From: Mycolicibacterium bacteremicum
GTDB taxonomy: Bacteria > Actinomycetota > Actinomycetes > Mycobacteriales > Mycobacteriaceae
NCBI RefSeq assembly: GCF_943913955.1
Contig: NZ_CALUAE010000019.1
Location: 1 to 64,000, forward strand
Reading direction: 5' to 3'
Length of the DNA stretch: 64,000 nucleotides
Numbering within the stretch: position 1 is the first letter of the stretch; each line of letters starts with the position of its first letter. The notes beneath the pieces are model-generated. The model ran no database searches, had not been told where the DNA came from, and saw only the letters and a program-made list of their open reading frames with translations. Both the position numbers and the translations under genes were made by a program. Shown here one piece after another: positions 1 to 9,302 of this stretch.

Positions 1-347
1 ACAGAGGCCGGGATGAGGCCCTGGCGGCCCTCGTCGTCGACGGCGAGCGCGTAGCGGGGGCCGGTCGAGCGCACGACGACCGAGCGGATCGGGATGCGAC
101 CCGCGGCGGCGTGGGCCCGCTCGGAGGCGGGCTCGGCGTCCTCGGGCGCCTCGTCGGGGGCGGGCGGGCGGACCGTGACCAGGGCAGCCGGGAGCGTGTC
201 GAAGGCCCGGGTCTGCGCGGTCAGCGCGACGCTGTCGTGCCGGGCGGCCGGTGCGCCCGACGGCGGCACCGAGGTCGGCAGGGCGATGCTGCCGGCGGCC
301 AGTACTGCGACGCCTGCCATCAGATAAGGACGTACGCGCAACCGCAT
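1..347 (-). CDS. Secreted hypothetical protein (partial, 3' end outside window)
   Basis: The reading frame stays open from an ATG at 347 to the window edge, giving about 115 residues. It begins MRLRVRPYLMAGVAVLAAGS, a basic start followed by a hydrophobic stretch, which is a plausible Sec signal or membrane anchor. An alanine- and proline-rich segment with acidic PDEAPEDAEP follows. AGGAG sits about 5 bases upstream of the ATG. Mycobacteria encode many short exported proteins with this kind of N-terminus, but I cannot assign a family from this fragment. It diverges from fbiC; the 186 bases between the two genes show no clear structure. Confidence 0.6.
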   Translation of the reverse strand, partial: MRLRVRPYLMAGVAVLAAGSIALPTSVPPSGAPAARHDSVALTAQTRAFDTLPAALVTVRPPAPDEAPEDAEPASERAHAAAGRIPIRSVVVRSTGPRYALAVDDEGRQGLIPAS

Positions 348-533
348 GACAGCTCCTGTGATCAGTTCCGACGCCGGATAACTTACGCCCTAGTCAGCGG
401 GCTGGGCGGGATTCGGCGGACGGGTCGCGCCGCGGTGTCTCGTCGGAGGCTATCGTGGCCCCTATGCCTGCGGCAGCCGTTCCAGATAGTGAGACGCGCG
501 GATGATCCGCGCCGACAGCGGGGTTACACCGGA

Positions 534-3101
534 GTGGCTCTGAACCCCCAGCACGGCTCCGATCTGCCCAGCCCGGTGGTCCCGCCGAAGTCCAACCCTT
601 CCGCGCTGCGGCGAGTACTGCGTCGCGCCCGTGACGGTGTCGCGCTCAATGTCGACGAGGCCGCCATCGCCATGACCGCGCGTGGGGCGGACCTGGCCGA
701 CCTGTGTGCCAGCGCCGCCCGGGTGCGCGACGCCGGCCTGGAATCGGCGGGCCGGCGCGGCGGCACCGGCCGGCTGCCGGTCAGCTATTCGCGCAAGGTC
801 TTCATCCCGGTGACCCACCTGTGCCGGGACAAGTGCCACTACTGCACCTTCGTGACCGTGCCGGGCAAGTTGCGTGCCGAGGGCAAGGGCATGTTCATGG
901 AGCCCGACGAGATCCTCGATGTCGCCCGCCGGGGCGCCGAGCTCGGCTGCAAAGAAGCACTTTTCACCCTGGGCGACCGCCCGGAGGCGCGCTGGGACGA
1001 GGCCAAGCAGTGGCTCGACGAGCGCGGCTACGACTCCACCCTGGACTACGTGCGGGCGATGGCGATCCGGGTGCTGGAGGAGACCGGCCTGCTGCCGCAT
1101 CTCAATCCCGGCGTCATGAGCTGGACCGAACTGTCCCGGCTCAAGCCCGTCGCACCGTCGATGGGCATGATGTTGGAGACGACATCGCGACGGCTGTTCG
1201 AGACCAAGGGGTTGGCGCACTACGGCAGTCCGGACAAGGATCCCGCCGTCCGGCTGCGCACCCTCGACGATGCCGGCCGGCTCTCGATCCCCTTCACCAC
1301 CGGTCTGCTGGTCGGTATCGGTGAGACGCTGACCGAACGCGCCGAGACGATGCACGCGATCCGCAAGTCGCACAAGGAGTTCGGCCACGTCCAGGAAGTG
1401 ATCGTGCAGAACTTCCGGGCCAAGGACCACACGGCCATGGCCGCGGTACCCGACGCCGGGATCGACGATTTCCTGGCCACCGTCGCGGTGACGCGGCTGG
1501 TGCTCGGCCCGAAGATGCGTATCCAGGCGCCGCCGAACCTGGTGTCCCCGGCGGAATGCCTGGCGTTGATCGGCGCCGGTGTCGACGACTGGGGCGGGGT
1601 GTCCCCGCTGACGCCGGATCACGTGAATCCGGAACGGCCGTGGCCCAACCTCGACGATCTCGCGGCCGTCACCGCCGACGCCGGATATGACCTGGTGCAG
1701 CGGCTCACGGCGCAACCGCAGTATGTCCAGGCCGGGGCGGCGTGGATCGATCCGCGGGTACGGGGCCATGTCGACGCGCTGGCCTCCGACGATGGCCTGG
1801 CGCTGGATGTGAATCCGGTCGGTCGGCCCTGGCAGGAGCCCGATGAGGCCTCGGAATCGTTGGGCCGCACCGATTTGCACACCGCCATCGACTCCGAGGG
1901 TCGGCGCACCGAGACGCGCAGCGACCTCGACAGCGCGTTCGGGGACTGGGAGTCCATCCGGGAGAAGGTGTCCGAGCTGGCGGCGCGCGCGCCCGAGCGC
2001 ATCGACACCGATGTGCTGGCCGCGTTGCGCTCGGCCGAGCGCAACCCGGGCGGGTGCACCGACGACGAATACCTCGCGCTGGCCACCGCGGACGGCCCGG
2101 CGTTGGATGCCGTTGCCGCCTTGGCGGATTCGCTGCGCCGTGAGGTGATCGGTGACGATGTCACCTTCGTGATCAACCGCAACATCAACTTCACCAACAT
2201 CTGCTACACGGGCTGCCGGTTCTGCGCGTTCGCGCAGCGCAAGGGCGACGCCGACGCGTATTCGCTGTCCACCGACGAGGTCGCCGACCGGGCGTGGGAG
2301 GCGCACGTCGCCGGTGCCACCGAGGTCTGCATGCAGGGCGGTATCGACCCCGAGCTCCCGGTCACCGGATACGCCGATCTGGTGCGTGCGGTGAAGGCCC
2401 GGGTGCCCTCGATGCACGTGCATGCCTTCTCGCCGATGGAGATCGCCAACGGGGTCACCCGCAGCGGAATGTCGGTGCGGGAGTGGCTGACCGAGCTGCG
2501 GGCGGCCGGTCTCGGCTCGATCCCGGGCACGGCGGCCGAGATCCTCGACGACGAGGTCCGCTGGGTGCTGACCAAGGGCAAGCTGCCCGCCTCGGAGTGG
2601 ATCGAGGTGGTCACCACGGCGCACGAGGTCGGGCTGCGCTCGAGTTCGACGATGATGTACGGGCACGTCGACACCCCCAAGCACTGGGTGGGGCACCTGA
2701 ACGTGCTGCGCGACATCCAGGACCGCACCGGTGGTTTCACCGAGTTCGTGCCGCTGCCGTTCGTGCACCAGTCCTCGCCGCTGTATCTGGCCGGCGGTGC
2801 CCGGCCGGGCCCCACGCACCGGGACAACCGCGCGGTGCATGCGCTGGCCAGAATCATGTTGCACGGCCGGATTCCCAGCATCCAGACCAGCTGGGTGAAG
2901 CTGGGCATCGAGCGCACGCAGGTGATGCTCAACGGCGGGGCCAACGATCTGGGCGGCACGCTGATGGAGGAGACCATCTCCCGGATGGCCGGGTCGGAGA
3001 ACGGTTCGGCCAAGACCGTCGCCGAACTGGTGGCCATCGCCGAGGGCATCGGCCGGCCGGCCCGGCAGCGCACCACCGACTACACCCCACTGGCTGCCTG
3101 A
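534..3101 (+). CDS. fbiC: FO synthase FbiC (CofG/CofH fusion)
   Basis: FbiC makes 7,8-didemethyl-8-hydroxy-5-deazariboflavin (FO), the deazaflavin core of cofactor F420, from tyrosine and a flavin-pathway pyrimidine. It contains two radical SAM modules, each with a CxxxCxxC iron-sulfur motif: CRDKCHYC at residues 97-104 (CofG half) and CYTGCRFC at about 557-564 (CofH half). The length of 855 residues fits the actinobacterial fusion protein (856 in M. tuberculosis). The frame is open well upstream, but similarity to the family starts near LPSPVVPP, so the GTG at 534 is chosen. No good ribosome site is visible there, so the start is less certain than the identity. A palindrome follows the stop. 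Confidence 0.96.
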   Translation: MALNPQHGSDLPSPVVPPKSNPSALRRVLRRARDGVALNVDEAAIAMTARGADLADLCASAARVRDAGLESAGRRGGTGRLPVSYSRKVFIPVTHLCRDKCHYCTFVTVPGKLRAEGKGMFMEPDEILDVARRGAELGCKEALFTLGDRPEARWDEAKQWLDERGYDSTLDYVRAMAIRVLEETGLLPHLNPGVMSWTELSRLKPVAPSMGMMLETTSRRLFETKGLAHYGSPDKDPAVRLRTLDDAGRLSIPFTTGLLVGIGETLTERAETMHAIRKSHKEFGHVQEVIVQNFRAKDHTAMAAVPDAGIDDFLATVAVTRLVLGPKMRIQAPPNLVSPAECLALIGAGVDDWGGVSPLTPDHVNPERPWPNLDDLAAVTADAGYDLVQRLTAQPQYVQAGAAWIDPRVRGHVDALASDDGLALDVNPVGRPWQEPDEASESLGRTDLHTAIDSEGRRTETRSDLDSAFGDWESIREKVSELAARAPERIDTDVLAALRSAERNPGGCTDDEYLALATADGPALDAVAALADSLRREVIGDDVTFVINRNINFTNICYTGCRFCAFAQRKGDADAYSLSTDEVADRAWEAHVAGATEVCMQGGIDPELPVTGYADLVRAVKARVPSMHVHAFSPMEIANGVTRSGMSVREWLTELRAAGLGSIPGTAAEILDDEVRWVLTKGKLPASEWIEVVTTAHEVGLRSSSTMMYGHVDTPKHWVGHLNVLRDIQDRTGGFTEFVPLPFVHQSSPLYLAGGARPGPTHRDNRAVHALARIMLHGRIPSIQTSWVKLGIERTQVMLNGGANDLGGTLMEETISRMAGSENGSAKTVAELVAIAEGIGRPARQRTTDYTPLAA

Positions 3102-3110
3102 CCTTCCCGG

Positions 3111-3168
3111 CGAGCGTGCGTGTCTGCAGCCGGACGCGCCGTGCCACCGCGAAGTCCGCGCACGCTCG
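3111..3168. terminator. Inverted repeat, GCGAGCGTGCG family, copy 1
   Basis: CGAGCGTGCG (3111-3120) and CGCACGCTCG (3159-3168) form a perfect 10-bp stem with a 38-nt loop, just after fbiC. There is no T-tract. The same core recurs at 7211-7271. A terminator or REP-like role is an inference. Confidence 0.5.
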
Positions 3169-3184
3169 ACCGCCGAGTGTGATC

Positions 3185-3227
3185 TTGACAATGGCTCACA
3201 TCGGGTGTGAATCGTTACCATGCCGCC
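3185..3227 (+). promoter_or_regulatory. Promoter/operator region of the LuxR-type regulator
   Basis: TACCAT at 3216-3221 fits the mycobacterial TANNNT -10 and lies 6 nt before ATG 3228, so a leaderless transcript is plausible. Upstream, TCACA-tcggg-TGTGA (3196-3210) is a perfect 5-bp dyad that could be an operator. A TTGACA at 3185 is too far from TACCAT to be its -35. Confidence 0.45.
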
Positions 3228-5990
3228 ATGTCAGTCCAGCTGCTCGGCCGCGAGCACGATCGCGCCGTGCTGGACGATCTGACGGTCCGGGCGCGCTCCG
3301 GCGGCCAGGTGCTGGTGCTGCGTGGTGAGGCCGGTATCGGCAAGACGGCTCTGCTCGACTATGTCGGCGCGCACGCCGATGGATTCACCGTCACCCGGGT
3401 CGCCGGCGTCCAGGCCGATATGGAGCTCGCCTTCGCCGGCGTCCAGCAACTGTGCGCACCGCTGATGGGGCAGGTGGCCGCCGTGCCACCGCCGCAGCGC
3501 GAGGCGTTGGAGGTGGCCTTCGGCTACGGGTCCGGGCCGGCGCCCGACCGATTCCTGGTGGGCTTGGCGGTGCTGAGCCTGCTGGCCGCCGCGGCGGCCG
3601 GCCAACCGGTGTTGTGCATCATCGACGACGCGCAGTGGCTCGACGAGGTGTCGGTCCAGACCCTGGCCTTCGTCGCGCGCCGCCTGCTCGCCGAGCCGGT
3701 CGCGATGGTGTTCGCGGTGCGGGACGGCCATCCCGACGTGTTGGCGGATTTGCCGGCGCACACCGTTGCGGGGCTGTCCGACGCCGCGGCGCGGGAACTG
3801 TTGGAGTCGGTGATGATCGGCGGGATCGATCCGTTGGTCCGCGACCGGATCGTCGCGGAGACGCGGGGACTACCGCTGGCGATCCTGGACACCCCGCGCA
3901 GTGTGTCGGCCACCGAGCTGGCCGGCGGATTCTGGATTTCCGGCCGGCGATCCTCGACCGCGGCGATCGAGCAGGATTTCGTCGCGCGGATCACGGCCCT
4001 GCCCCCGGACACCCGCCGCCTGTTGCTGGTGGCCGCCGCCGAACCGGTCGGGGATGCCGCACTGTTCTTGCGGGCGGCCGGCGAACTCGGCGTCCCGGTG
4101 GACGCGCTGGCACCGGCCGAGACGGCCGGACTCATCGAGTTCGGCCCTCGGATGCGGTTCCTGCACCCGCTGATGCGCTCGGCCGCCTACCGGGCCGCCG
4201 ACCTGTCCGAACGCCGAACTGTGCACCGGGCACTGGCGGCGGCCACCGACGCCCACGCCGACCCCGACCGCCGCGCCTGGCACGCCGCCAACGCGGCCAC
4301 CGGACCGGATGACGGGGTGGCCGCCGAGCTGGAGGTGTCGGCCGACCGTGCGCAACGCCGCGGCGGGATTGCCGCTGCGGCGGCATTTCTGGAACGGGCG
4401 GCGATCCTCACCATGGATCCGGCGCTGCGCGGATCTCGCGCCGTGGCGGCCGCCCAGGCCAAGCGTGAAGCGGCCGCCCCCGATGCTGCGTACGCGCTGT
4501 TGGCGATCGCGGATTCTGCACCGCTGACGCCGCTGCTGCGGGCGCAGGTCGCGCGGATGCGGGCCCAGATGGACTTCGTGCGTAGCCGCGCGGGCGCGTC
4601 GGGCGCACCGACCGTCGGCGAGGCCGGAGTCCAATTGCTCAGCGCTGCAGAAGCTCTGGACGATCTGGACGACGAGCTGGCTCGCGAGACCTATCTGGAA
4701 GCCCTGACGGCGGCCATGTACGCCGGCCGCCTCGGTGCGCCCGGGCTGCTCGCCGAGGTGGCGGCGGCCGGTGCCCGTGCGGTCGCCGGCGCGCGTGATC
4801 TGCCGCGGCCGGTCGATCACCTGCTCAAGGGCATGACGGCGCGCGTCATCGACGGCCCGGGCGCCGGGGCGGCGGAGCTGCGGTCTGCGCTGGAGTTGTG
4901 GGATGCTGCGGCGCAACGGGATCCGGATCATTGGCTGTACTGGCCGTTCCCGATCGCGCAGGAATCGGCCGCCCACGAGCTCTGGGATGACCAGGTGCTC
5001 GAACGCATTGCCACCGGCATACTCGAACGCGCCCGCGCCGCGGGTGCCCTGGCGGCGCTACCGCCGGCACTGGGCTACCGCGCCGGCGTGCACTTCTACC
5101 GGGGAGAGTTCACCGCCGCGGAACGGCTCGTCGAGGAGTCCCGATCCATCACCGCCGCCATGGGGTACGCGCCGGTCCGGTACCACTCGTTGAATCTGGC
5201 GGCCTGGCGCGGCGTGGCCGAGGAGGCGGTGCCCGTCATCGAGGCGGCCGCCGTCGACGGCGCCGCACGTGGCGAGGGGCGACTGGTCGGGCTCGCCGCC
5301 TTCTGTTCCGCGGTGCTCTACAACGGTCTCGGCCGATATCAGGAAGCACTGGCCGCGGCCCGCAGCTGTTGTACGTACGAGGATCTCGGCTTCTTCAGTT
5401 GGTGCCTCTACGAATTGGTCGAGGCGGCAGCGCATCTGGGCGACCTCGACGGTGCGAGAGCGGAGCTGGCGCGGTTCGAGGAGCGTGCGGGAGCCAGCGG
5501 CACCGAATGGGGACTGGGTGCGGTGGCGGCGGCGCAGGCGCTGCTGGCCGACAATGACGAGGCCGAAGCCAGGTTCGCCGAGGCGATCGGTCGGCTCGAG
5601 CGGGCCGGCACCACGCTGCATCTGTCGCGTGCCCGACTGTCCTACGGCGAATGGTTGCGCCGGTGCAATCGGCGCAACGACGCCCGACACCACCTGGGCA
5701 TCGCGCACGAAGCCTTCACCGCGATGGGCGCCCAGGGCTTCGCGGAGCGGGCACGCCGGGAGCTGGTGGCCACCGGTGAGAAGGTTCGCAAACAGCCGAC
5801 CCGGGCCGGCGACGGGTTGACCGCGCAGGAAGCGCAGATCGCCGGGCTGGCCCGCGACGGCTTGACCAATGCCGAGATCGGCGCCCAGTTGTTCATCAGC
5901 ACCCACACCGTGGAATGGCATCTGCGCAAGGTGTTCGTCAAGCTCGGGATCACGTCGCGGCGTCAGCTCCGCACGGTGACATGGGATTGA
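3228..5990 (+). CDS. Large ATP-binding LuxR-family regulator (LAL/MalT type)
   Basis: A 920-residue regulator with the LAL layout. The N-terminal AAA-type ATPase has Walker A GEAGIGKT at residues 33-40 and a Walker B-like VLCIIDDAQWLDE near 130. A long helical, TPR-like middle follows. The C-terminal LuxR helix-turn-helix reads LTNAEIGAQLFISTHTVEWH, then LRKVFVKLGI. Such proteins are usually ATP-dependent transcription activators that sense a ligand through the middle region; the ligand here is unknown. ATG 3228 is preferred over an in-frame GTG at 3207 because TACCAT sits 6 nt before it. It stands alone between fbiC and a DUF2231 gene; M. tuberculosis has TB8.4 and fadH in this position. Confidence 0.88.
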   Translation: MSVQLLGREHDRAVLDDLTVRARSGGQVLVLRGEAGIGKTALLDYVGAHADGFTVTRVAGVQADMELAFAGVQQLCAPLMGQVAAVPPPQREALEVAFGYGSGPAPDRFLVGLAVLSLLAAAAAGQPVLCIIDDAQWLDEVSVQTLAFVARRLLAEPVAMVFAVRDGHPDVLADLPAHTVAGLSDAAARELLESVMIGGIDPLVRDRIVAETRGLPLAILDTPRSVSATELAGGFWISGRRSSTAAIEQDFVARITALPPDTRRLLLVAAAEPVGDAALFLRAAGELGVPVDALAPAETAGLIEFGPRMRFLHPLMRSAAYRAADLSERRTVHRALAAATDAHADPDRRAWHAANAATGPDDGVAAELEVSADRAQRRGGIAAAAAFLERAAILTMDPALRGSRAVAAAQAKREAAAPDAAYALLAIADSAPLTPLLRAQVARMRAQMDFVRSRAGASGAPTVGEAGVQLLSAAEALDDLDDELARETYLEALTAAMYAGRLGAPGLLAEVAAAGARAVAGARDLPRPVDHLLKGMTARVIDGPGAGAAELRSALELWDAAAQRDPDHWLYWPFPIAQESAAHELWDDQVLERIATGILERARAAGALAALPPALGYRAGVHFYRGEFTAAERLVEESRSITAAMGYAPVRYHSLNLAAWRGVAEEAVPVIEAAAVDGAARGEGRLVGLAAFCSAVLYNGLGRYQEALAAARSCCTYEDLGFFSWCLYELVEAAAHLGDLDGARAELARFEERAGASGTEWGLGAVAAAQALLADNDEAEARFAEAIGRLERAGTTLHLSRARLSYGEWLRRCNRRNDARHHLGIAHEAFTAMGAQGFAERARRELVATGEKVRKQPTRAGDGLTAQEAQIAGLARDGLTNAEIGAQLFISTHTVEWHLRKVFVKLGITSRRQLRTVTWD

Positions 5991-6109
5991 CAGCCTAGGC
6001 TTGCCTAACCGGGAAGTTCCCAATTCTCCTGTAATCCAACGCTTCTGAGCCATTTGGGTACGGTGTCGGCGTATATCTGTGGGGAGCCCAGATCCGAGGA
6101 GTCGCGCCC

Positions 6110-6580
6110 ATGACCACCATTTCCGGTATTCCCGCCCATGCGCTGCTGGTGCACGGCGTGGTCGCCCTGGCGCCGCTGACGGCGGTGTTGCTCATCCTGT
6201 GCGGATTCTGGCGCGCCGCGCGGAGCCGGCTGGTGTGGTTGGTACTCGCGCTGGCCGTGGGGGTGGTGGTGCTGACCCAGTTGGCCAGCTCGGCGGGGCA
6301 GTGGCTGTACGGACTGGAAGGCCAACACCGACCCATCGTCGAGCTACACCGGGAACGTGGTGAGTGGATGATCTACCTGGCGGTCGGGCTGCTCCTCGCG
6401 GCGGTTCTGCAGGCGGTGCTGCACGTGCTGGAATCGCGGGCCGACGGCCGCCGGCGTGCGTTGAGTGCGGCCTGTGCGGTCCTCGCGGTGGCGGCCGGCG
6501 TCTCCGCGATCGTCGGGGTGGTCCAGGTGGGGCATTCGGGTGCGGAGGCGAAATGGGGAGTGATCAGCGACGTGGAATGA
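6110..6580 (+). CDS. DUF2231-type integral membrane protein
   Basis: A 156-residue protein with about four predicted transmembrane segments (roughly residues 10-32, 40-60, 88-108, 118-140). The opening GIPAHALLVHGVVALAPL matches the DUF2231 signature (G-x-P-x-H-x-L-L-V-H). The function of the family is unknown. Histidines 10 and 15 in the first helix are typical, and a metal or haem link has been suggested for related families. The 119-base upstream region is not strongly promoter-like; a CTAGGCTTGCCTAA segment near 5996 only partly resembles an iron-regulator box. yceI follows after 73 bases. Confidence 0.75.
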   Translation: MTTISGIPAHALLVHGVVALAPLTAVLLILCGFWRAARSRLVWLVLALAVGVVVLTQLASSAGQWLYGLEGQHRPIVELHRERGEWMIYLAVGLLLAAVLQAVLHVLESRADGRRRALSAACAVLAVAAGVSAIVGVVQVGHSGAEAKWGVISDVE

Positions 6581-6583
6581 AAT

Positions 6584-6597
6584 CGGACCACAGTCCG
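6584..6597 (+). promoter_or_regulatory. Operator-like dyad before yceI
   Basis: CGGAC-caca-GTCCG is a perfect 5-bp dyad, flanked by A-rich sequence on the left and T-rich on the right, 57 bases before yceI. It looks like a dimeric repressor site. No cognate regulator is adjacent. Confidence 0.4.
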
Positions 6598-6653
6598 TTT
6601 GACTCCGGTGAGGGTGCGCGGGACGGCCGGCCCCATCGACACGAGGAGTCAAC

Positions 6654-7202
6654 ATGTCCACTGCAACAGCCACCGACCTGACCGCCGGCACCTGGGCCAT
6701 CGACCCGGTGCACTCGTCGGTCAACTTCGCGGTCCGTCACCTGGTGGTCAGCAAGGTCCGCGGGACGTTCGACTCGTTCACCGGAGCGATCGTCGTCGCC
6801 GAGGACGGCGCCCCGTCGGTGACCGCCACCATCGACATCAACTCGATCAACACCCGCAATGAGCAGCGCGATGCGCACCTGAAGGCGCCCGACTTCTTCG
6901 ATGCCGAGCAGTTCCCCACCGCCACGTTCACCTCCACCGCCGTGCGCGCCGATGGTGATGACTATGTGCTCGACGGCGAGTTCACCCTCAAGGGTGTCAC
7001 CAAGCCGGTATCGCTGACGCTGGAATTCAACGGGGTCAACCCGGGCATGGGCCACGGGGAGGTCGCCGGGTTCGAGGCCTCGATCGTGCTCAACCGCAAG
7101 GACTTCGGCATCGACTTCGATGCCCCGCTGGAGACCGGCGGCGCTGTCGTCGGCGACAAGGTCACCGTCACCCTGGAGATCGAAGCGCTCAAGCAGGCCT
7201 GA
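6654..7202 (+). CDS. YceI-family lipocalin-like protein
   Basis: A 182-residue protein with the YceI hallmarks: TWAIDPVHSSVNFAVRHLVV at the N-terminus, then LKAPDFFDAEQFPTATF and a C-terminal FGIDFDAPLETGGAVVGDKV. YceI proteins fold as an extended lipocalin-like barrel that binds long isoprenoid or lipid molecules. No signal peptide is visible, so this copy is probably cytoplasmic, as in many actinobacteria. GAGGAG precedes the ATG by about 7 bases. It may be regulated through the dyad at 6584. It is convergent with fadH, with a palindrome between. Confidence 0.9.
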   Translation: MSTATATDLTAGTWAIDPVHSSVNFAVRHLVVSKVRGTFDSFTGAIVVAEDGAPSVTATIDINSINTRNEQRDAHLKAPDFFDAEQFPTATFTSTAVRADGDDYVLDGEFTLKGVTKPVSLTLEFNGVNPGMGHGEVAGFEASIVLNRKDFGIDFDAPLETGGAVVGDKVTVTLEIEALKQA

Positions 7203-7210
7203 CTCCCACC

Positions 7211-7271
7211 GCGAGCGTGCGCGAACTCCGCCTTGAACACGGTGTGTCGGGGTGCCGACGCGCACGCTCGC
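7211..7271. terminator. Inverted repeat, GCGAGCGTGCG family, copy 2
   Basis: GCGAGCGTGCGC (7211-7222) and GCGCACGCTCGC (7260-7271) are perfectly complementary over 12 bp, with a 37-nt loop. The repeat fills the 81-base gap between the convergent yceI and fadH. It shares its core with the palindrome after fbiC. It is probably a bidirectional terminator, though no T-tract follows. Confidence 0.55.
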
Positions 7272-7283
7272 CGGGAACGGGAG

Positions 7284-9302
7284 CTACAGCCGGGCGGCGA
7301 GTTCGGTGCCCTGACGGATGGCCCGTTTGGCATCCAGTTCGGCTGCCACCGCGGCCCCGCCGATGACGTGCGGGTCGATCCCGTGCGCCCGCAATCCGTC
7401 CTCGAGGTCGCGCACCGATTCCTGGCCGGCGCAGATCACCACATTGTCGACGGCCAGCAGGCGGGGCCGGGAGTGGTCGGACCCGAAGCTGATGTGCAGC
7501 CCGTCGTCGTCGATACGTTCGTAGTTGACCCCCGAGAGTTGTTCCACGCCCTTGGCTTTCAACGACGCGCGGTGCACCCAGCCCGATGTCTTTCCCAGGC
7601 CACGGCCCTGCGGGCCCTTGCTGCGCTGCAGCAGGAACACCTCCCGCGCGGGTGGCAGTGGAACCGGTGCGGTCAGGGCCCCGCGCACCGACGGTGCCTC
7701 GAAGGGGTCGAGCGCACCCCATTCGGCCTTCCACTCCTTGACGTTCAGCGTGGGGGATTGGTCGGTGACCAGGAACTCGCTGACGTCGAATCCGATACCG
7801 CCGGCCCCGATCACCGCCACCGACGCCCCGATCGGGGCACCGGCGAGCGCCTCGGCATAGGTCAGCACCATCGGATGCTCGATCCCCGGGATCGCCGGCA
7901 CCCGCGCGGTGACGCCGGTGGCGAGGACCACGTCGTCGAATCCGGCCAGCACCTCCACCGTCGCCCGTACGCCCAGGCGGACGTCGACGCCGTGCACCTG
8001 CAACATCCGGGTGTAGTAGCGCACCGTCTCGTTGAACTCCTCCTTGCCCGGCACCCGCCGCGCCAGGTCGAACTGGCCGCCGATGGAGTCCGACGCCTCG
8101 AACAGGGTGACGCGGTGCCCGCGCTGGGCCGCGGTCACCGCGGCCGACAGCCCGGCCGGCCCCGCGCCGACGACCGCGACCGAGCGGGCCCGGCGCGTCG
8201 GTCCCAGTACCAGCGACGTCTCATGTCCGGCACGGGGATTCAGCAGGCACGACACCGTCTTGTGGACGAACGCATGGTCCAGGCAGGCCTGGTTGCAGGC
8301 GATGCAGGTGTTGATCTGATCGGCGGCGTCCTCGGCGGCCTTGCGCACCCAGTCCGGATCCGAGAGCAGCGGGCGGGCCATCGAGATCAACTGGACGTGG
8401 GAGTCGGCGAGGATCTGTTCGGCGGCCTCGGGCATGTTGATCCGGTTCGACGCCACCACCGGGACACGCACGCGTTCGGCCAGCGCGCTGCTGGTGCCGG
8501 CGAACGCCCCGGCGGGCACCGAGGTGACGATCGTCGGGACCCGGGCCTCATGCCAGCCGATGCCGGTGTTGATGATGCTCGCCCCGGCGGCCTCGACTTC
8601 GGTTGCCAGCGCGACGATCTCATCCCAGGTCTGACCGTCGTCGACGTAGTCGGCCATCGACAGCCGGTAGATGAGGATGAAATCCGGACCCACCGCCTCG
8701 CGGACGCGACGGACGATCTCGACCGGGAAGCGGCGCCGCTTCTCCGGGGTGCCGCCCCACGCGTCGGTGCGCTTGTTGGTGCGCGGGGCGAGGAACTGAT
8801 TGATCAGATAACCCTCGCTACCCATGATCTCGACCCCGTCGTAGCCGGCGGAACGGGCCAGCAGGGCGGCGCGCACGAAATCGTCGATGGTCCCCTCGAC
8901 GTTGCGTAACGCCCGCGGCCGGAACGGATTGATGGGCGCCTTGATCGAGGACGCGCTCACCGAGAGCGGATGGTAGGCATAGCGCCCGGCGTGCAGGATC
9001 TGCAGCGCGATCTTGCCGCCCTCGGCGTGCACGGCGGCGGTGATCCGGCGGTGGCGGCGGGCGTCGGACTCCGAGAGCATCTCGGCGGCGAACGGCAGCA
9101 GCCACCCGGTGCGGTTCGGCGCGTATCCGCCGGTGATGATCAGCCCGACGCCGCCGCGGGCCCGCTCGGCGAAATAGGCGGCCAGCTTGTCGGTGTCGCG
9201 GGCGCGGTCCTCCAGGCCCGTGTGCATCGAGCCCATGATCACCCGGTTGCGCAGGGTGGCGAAGCCGAGATCCAACGGCGACAACAGGTTCGGATACGTC
9301 AT
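7284..9302 (-). CDS. fadH: NADPH-dependent 2,4-dienoyl-CoA reductase FadH
   Basis: A 672-residue flavoprotein that reduces 2,4-dienoyl-CoA during beta-oxidation of polyunsaturated fatty acids. The N-terminal half is an FMN TIM barrel of the Old Yellow Enzyme type (starting LLSPLDLGFATLRNRVIMGS). The 4Fe-4S cluster cysteines are seen in NTCIACNQACLD and then SCLLNP. The C-terminal half binds FAD and NADPH, with VVGAGPAGLSAAV and VAVIGAGGIGFD. Its ATG overlaps the stop of the PadR-like gene in ATGA, so the two are co-transcribed and probably translationally coupled. It corresponds to M. tuberculosis Rv1175c. Confidence 0.95.
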   Translation of the reverse strand: MTYPNLLSPLDLGFATLRNRVIMGSMHTGLEDRARDTDKLAAYFAERARGGVGLIITGGYAPNRTGWLLPFAAEMLSESDARRHRRITAAVHAEGGKIALQILHAGRYAYHPLSVSASSIKAPINPFRPRALRNVEGTIDDFVRAALLARSAGYDGVEIMGSEGYLINQFLAPRTNKRTDAWGGTPEKRRRFPVEIVRRVREAVGPDFILIYRLSMADYVDDGQTWDEIVALATEVEAAGASIINTGIGWHEARVPTIVTSVPAGAFAGTSSALAERVRVPVVASNRINMPEAAEQILADSHVQLISMARPLLSDPDWVRKAAEDAADQINTCIACNQACLDHAFVHKTVSCLLNPRAGHETSLVLGPTRRARSVAVVGAGPAGLSAAVTAAQRGHRVTLFEASDSIGGQFDLARRVPGKEEFNETVRYYTRMLQVHGVDVRLGVRATVEVLAGFDDVVLATGVTARVPAIPGIEHPMVLTYAEALAGAPIGASVAVIGAGGIGFDVSEFLVTDQSPTLNVKEWKAEWGALDPFEAPSVRGALTAPVPLPPAREVFLLQRSKGPQGRGLGKTSGWVHRASLKAKGVEQLSGVNYERIDDDGLHISFGSDHSRPRLLAVDNVVICAGQESVRDLEDGLRAHGIDPHVIGGAAVAAELDAKRAIRQGTELAARL

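Noticed and set aside
462..3221. A 919-codon open frame on the minus strand across fbiC
   Set aside because: High-GC coding sequence leaves the antisense frame free of stops. The translation is Arg/His/Gln-rich with no family resemblance, while the plus strand is clearly fbiC.
3207..3227. Upstream GTG start for the LAL regulator
   Set aside because: It would place the start inside the TANNNT and dyad region; ATG 3228 has the better promoter spacing.
5994..6010. Possible iron-regulator (IdeR) box before the DUF2231 gene
   Set aside because: Only one half resembles the 19-bp consensus; the second half does not fit.
6056..6061. SigF -10 (GGGTAC) before the DUF2231 gene
   Set aside because: No GTTT-like -35 lies 15-17 bases upstream.
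7233..8909. A 558-codon plus-strand frame opposite fadH
   Set aside because: Shadow of fadH; composition is Arg/Gly/His-rich and no ribosome site or domain is present.
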